Assembly: GCA_003167305.1 (NCBI GenBank)
Contig: PMTP01000072.1
Span: forward strand, 6,784 to 14,755
Direction of reading: 5' to 3'
Length of the DNA: 7,972 nt
DNA from: Acidobacteriaceae bacterium
GTDB lineage: Bacteria; Acidobacteriota; Terriglobia; Terriglobales; Acidobacteriaceae
Below, piece after piece: positions 5,851-7,972 of the stretch; positions within the stretch are counted from its first letter, which is position 1, and each line of letters opens with the position of its first letter. A program made the translations under genes and the position numbers. The notes beneath the pieces are model-generated. The model was not told where the DNA came from. It saw only the letters and a program-made list of their open reading frames with translations, and did no database searches.

Positions 5851-6939
5851 TCAATGTTCGTGGAAGCCCACTGCCGTCTCAAATCCATGCCTCTGCACCA
5901 TCAGATCACGCTTCGCCAGCTTCAGGTCTTCGGTTACCATCTCGGTCACCAACTGCCGAAACGTAGTCTGCTGCGTCCAGCCAAGCTCGCGCCTCGCCTT
6001 CTCGGGATTGCCCAGCAGCGACGCCACCTCGGACGGGCGAAAATAGCGGGGATCGACACGTACGACAATCGCGCCGCGCTCATCGACAGCGTGTTCCTCC
6101 ACGCCTGTTCCCTCCCAGCGCAAAATCATCCCCAGTTCGCCCGCGGCAATCTCCACGAACTCGCGCACGCTGTGCTGCTCGCCGGTGGCGATCACGTAAT
6201 CCCGCGCCGTCTCCTGTTGCAGCATCATCCACTGCAGCTCGACATAATCCCGGGCATGGCCCCAGTCGCGCAACGAGTCTAGATTGCCCAGATAGAGGCA
6301 ATCCTGCAGGCCCACCTTGATGTGGGTCAGCGCGCGGGTGATCTTGCGGGTCACAAAGGTCTCGCCGCGGATGGGCGACTCGTGGTTGAAGAGTATGCCG
6401 TTGCAGGCGTACATTCCGTAGGACTCGCGATAGTTCACAGTGATCCAGTAACCGTAGACCTTGGCCGCGCCATACGGAGAACGTGGATAGAAAGGCGTGG
6501 TCTCCGACTGCGGCGTCTCCCGCACCAAGCCGAACATCTCCGAGGTCGAGGCCTGATAGAAACGGGTCTTCTCGGTCAGCCCCAGCAGGCGGATTGCCTC
6601 CAGAACGCGCAGCGCGCCCAGCGCATCGGCGTTGGCCGTGTACTCCGGCTCCTCAAACGAGACCATTACATGGCTCTGCGCGGCCAGGTTGTATATCTCG
6701 TCGGGCCGTATCTTCTGGATGATATTCACCAGGCTCGACGTATCGGTCATGTCGCCATAGTGCAGCACCAGCCTGGGATACTCGGAATGCGGGTCCTGAT
6801 ACAGGTGGTCGATGCGCTGGGTATTGAAGGACGAGGCACGACGCTTGATGCCGTGCACCTCATAGCCCTTCTTGAGCAAAAACTCGGCTAAATAGGCGCC
6901 GTCCTGGCCGGTAACGCCCGTAATCAATGCTATTGGCAT
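5851..6939 (-). CDS. gmd: GDP-mannose 4,6-dehydratase
   Basis: Converts GDP-D-mannose to GDP-4-keto-6-deoxy-D-mannose with bound NADP, the first committed step to GDP-L-fucose (and to GDP-rhamnose or perosamine in other strains). The 362-residue product is a full-length extended short-chain dehydrogenase: GVTGQDG dinucleotide motif at 8-14, [18 protein letters not shown] at about 30-47, catalytic Thr132, Glu134, Tyr156 and Lys160 in STSEMFG and [21 protein letters not shown] near 184-199, [10 protein letters not shown] near 225-234 and the C-terminal RPSEV. These catalytic numbers equal those of E. coli Gmd when the ATG at 6939 is taken as the start. AGGA lies 9 nt upstream of that ATG; the TTG at 6948 is too close to it. 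The gene follows the broken glycosyltransferase by 19 nt. With fcl nearby, GDP-L-fucose is the likely end product. Confidence 0.96.
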   Translation of the reverse strand: MPIALITGVTGQDGAYLAEFLLKKGYEVHGIKRRASSFNTQRIDHLYQDPHSEYPRLVLHYGDMTDTSSLVNIIQKIRPDEIYNLAAQSHVMVSFEEPEYTANADALGALRVLEAIRLLGLTEKTRFYQASTSEMFGLVRETPQSETTPFYPRSPYGAAKVYGYWITVNYRESYGMYACNGILFNHESPIRGETFVTRKITRALTHIKVGLQDCLYLGNLDSLRDWGHARDYVELQWMMLQQETARDYVIATGEQHSVREFVEIAAGELGMILRWEGTGVEEHAVDERGAIVVRVDPRYFRPSEVASLLGNPEKARRELGWTQQTTFRQLVTEMVTEDLKLAKRDLMVQRHGFETAVGFHEH

Positions 6940-6948
6940 CGCGTTCAA

Positions 6949-6952
6949 TCCT
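6949..6952 (-). promoter_or_regulatory. Ribosome binding site deciding the gmd start
   Basis: AGGA on the minus strand lies 9 nt before the ATG at 6939, while the in-frame TTG at 6948 directly abuts it. The ATG also aligns the catalytic residues with E. coli numbering. Confidence 0.5.
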
Positions 6953-6958
6953 AAGCAT

Positions 6959-7376
6959 CTATCTTAAACAGCGCAGCCATCCGCGCGGGCGGCAAGTTGC
7001 GGCGCGTAGCGTGTACGGGAAGAAGCTCTCAGTCTTCCCCGAGAGGAGCTGACCCAGGAATTTGAGGACGAAACGGGAGTTGTCCTTCAGGTAACGGATG
7101 GCCCATCGCCGCGGCTCCGACGCCAAGCGATAGACCCATTCAAGCCCGTGGCGGCTCATCCATCGGGGATCCCTGTTTTTGCTGCCGGCGATGAAGTCGA
7201 ATGCGGCCCAGATGCTCCACGAACCAGCGCTCCTGCTTCGGGCATCCGAGTCCGACAAAGAGCAGGCGCGCGCCGGAAGCGGTGATGCGTACCACGATGG
7301 CTGCGTCCTCGTCAGGCGTCAGAGCCTCGTCCCGGATATAGGCCACCACCGCCTCTCTCCAGTTGGCTGTGGTCAT
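6959..7376 (-). pseudogene. Broken WecG/TagA/CpsF-type glycosyltransferase (C-terminal remnant)
   Basis: Intact family members (about 240-270 residues) transfer N-acetylmannosaminuronate or a related sugar to a lipid-linked acceptor during surface polysaccharide synthesis. Here only the second half survives, in two frames. The frame opening at the ATG at 7376 encodes LTPDEDAAIVVRI and then SGARLLFVGLGCPKQERW, and ends at 7140. The continuation AAFDFIAG, RDPRWMSRHGLEWVYRL, EPRRWAIRYL is in another frame ending at 6959. The switch falls near 7212-7220, where roughly 30-40 nt encoding the expected linker and GVG before AAFD are missing. The N-terminal half with the catalytic region is absent too: the first 18 or so codons (MTTANWREAVVAYIRDEA) do not look like this family and may belong to another gene that was coupled to manA by the ATGA overlap. 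A functional product is very unlikely. Confidence 0.78.
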
Positions 7377-7972
7377 TGGCCTCCACCCGGCCAGCGGGGA
7401 GTGATGCGCATCAACTCCAACGCACCCATATCCTCCACCACAAACTCCGGCGAAGCGGCGGGGACGGCCACCATGCCCCCCATGGGAACTTCCAACGCCT
7501 CAAAACCCGCTCCCGCCACTCTCGCAGCTCCCGCGGCCGCAAACAGGTACTGGAGCACCGGCGCAGTTTCGCCTTCACCCGGCAGGCTGGCGCTCGCCCT
7601 GCTGCCGGCTACCTCAATGCGCTCCACGCGAAAGTAATCTTCATCGATCAGAAGGCTCCGGCCGGCCTGTACGCGCACAGGGACTTTGCCGGCGCGCGTC
7701 ACCAGCTTCGTGGCTTCCAGGGATTTCTGAATGTGCAGCTCGCGTCCCCGCCCATAATCGTACATCCGGTAGGTTAGGTCACAGTTCTGCTGCGTCTCCA
7801 GCAGAATCGTCCCCGGTAAGATGGCATGAACCGTCCCCGCATCCACAAAAATCATCTCGCCCACGGCCACATCGAGCAGGTTCAGGCTGCTTTCCAGCGT
7901 GCCCGCCGCAATTCCCTCCTTCACTTCGTTCAGCGTGACGCCCGGCTTCAGTCCGCAGGCCACCTGCGCGCC
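7373..7972 (-). CDS. manA: Mannose-6-phosphate isomerase, class I (partial, N-terminal part beyond window)
   Basis: Zinc enzyme interconverting fructose-6-phosphate and mannose-6-phosphate, the entry to GDP-mannose synthesis in the cytosol. The last 199 codons are present; the frame is open through the right edge (GAQVACGLKPG at the edge), so the true start is outside. The cupin core is clear: VAVGEMIFVDAGTVHAILPG with the family's metal-binding His in GTVHA, then LLETQQNCDLTYRMYDYGR, followed by RELHIQKSLEA, which is typical of the short Firmicutes-type ManA. The C-terminal part (PVLQYLFAAAGAA onward) is a second, less conserved cupin-like half. The TGA stop overlaps the ATG of the next reading frame (ATGA at 7373-7376), which shows that manA was once translationally coupled to a downstream gene that is now broken. 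Catalytic residues from the N-terminal half cannot be checked. Confidence 0.9.
   Translation of the reverse strand, partial: GAQVACGLKPGVTLNEVKEGIAAGTLESSLNLLDVAVGEMIFVDAGTVHAILPGTILLETQQNCDLTYRMYDYGRGRELHIQKSLEATKLVTRAGKVPVRVQAGRSLLIDEDYFRVERIEVAGSRASASLPGEGETAPVLQYLFAAAGAARVAGAGFEALEVPMGGMVAVPAASPEFVVEDMGALELMRITPRWPGGGQ

Noticed and set aside
5593..6939. A new phage-defence system around the immunity-like gene
   Set aside because: Only one small gene hints at defence; its neighbours are ordinary nucleotide-sugar enzymes and no nuclease, sensor or effector domain is present.
6959..7376. Programmed frameshift producing an intact glycosyltransferase
   Set aside because: A stretch of conserved residues before AAFD is missing and the N-terminal half is absent, so a frame change would not restore the enzyme.

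Overview
The window reads as chromosomal DNA of a GC-rich, Gram-negative-type bacterium. Three things suggest Acidobacteriota (Terriglobales-like): a Ccm (system I) cytochrome c maturation locus whose CcmE carries a Cys instead of a His as heme ligand, a phosphoglucose isomerase of the kind normally fused to transaldolase, and REP-like palindromes. This placement is inference; no rRNA or other marker is present. Every gene I can support lies on the minus strand, so transcription runs from the high to the low coordinates. Genes are tightly packed and no gap exceeds 300 bases; the longest non-coding stretch is about 125 bp, between the small immunity-like gene and fcl.

Right part (7972 to about 4490): a nucleotide-sugar block. 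The 3' part of a class I mannose-6-phosphate isomerase gene (manA) overlaps by 4 bases a broken WecG/TagA/CpsF-type glycosyltransferase remnant. Next come gmd (GDP-mannose 4,6-dehydratase), a small low-GC membrane gene resembling superinfection-immunity proteins, a short palindrome-rich spacer, and fcl (GDP-L-fucose synthase), followed by a possible weak terminator. Then comes pgi (glucose-6-phosphate isomerase), which carries an in-frame insertion of about 42 nt containing a palindrome. Together Pgi, ManA, Gmd and Fcl cover the steps from glucose-6-phosphate to GDP-L-fucose except the phosphomannomutase and GDP-mannose pyrophosphorylase steps, which are not in the window. The likely destination is surface polysaccharide or glycan.

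Left part (2586 to 1): a cytochrome c maturation block, in the order ccmE (Cys variant), a low-GC four-helix membrane protein of unknown function, ccmA (heme exporter ATPase), a YbaK-type Cys-tRNA(Pro) deacylase, and ccmB (partial, running off the left edge). ccmA, ybaK and ccmB are joined by two ATGA stop/start overlaps, so a tRNA-editing enzyme sits translationally coupled between the two heme-exporter subunits.

The points most worth a second look are the Cys-type CcmE, the ybaK gene nested between ccmA and ccmB, the two low-GC membrane genes inserted in otherwise GC-rich operons, the palindrome insertion inside pgi, and the doubly damaged glycosyltransferase gene. I did not see a CRISPR array, transposase, tRNA, rRNA or a clearly new multi-gene defence system.
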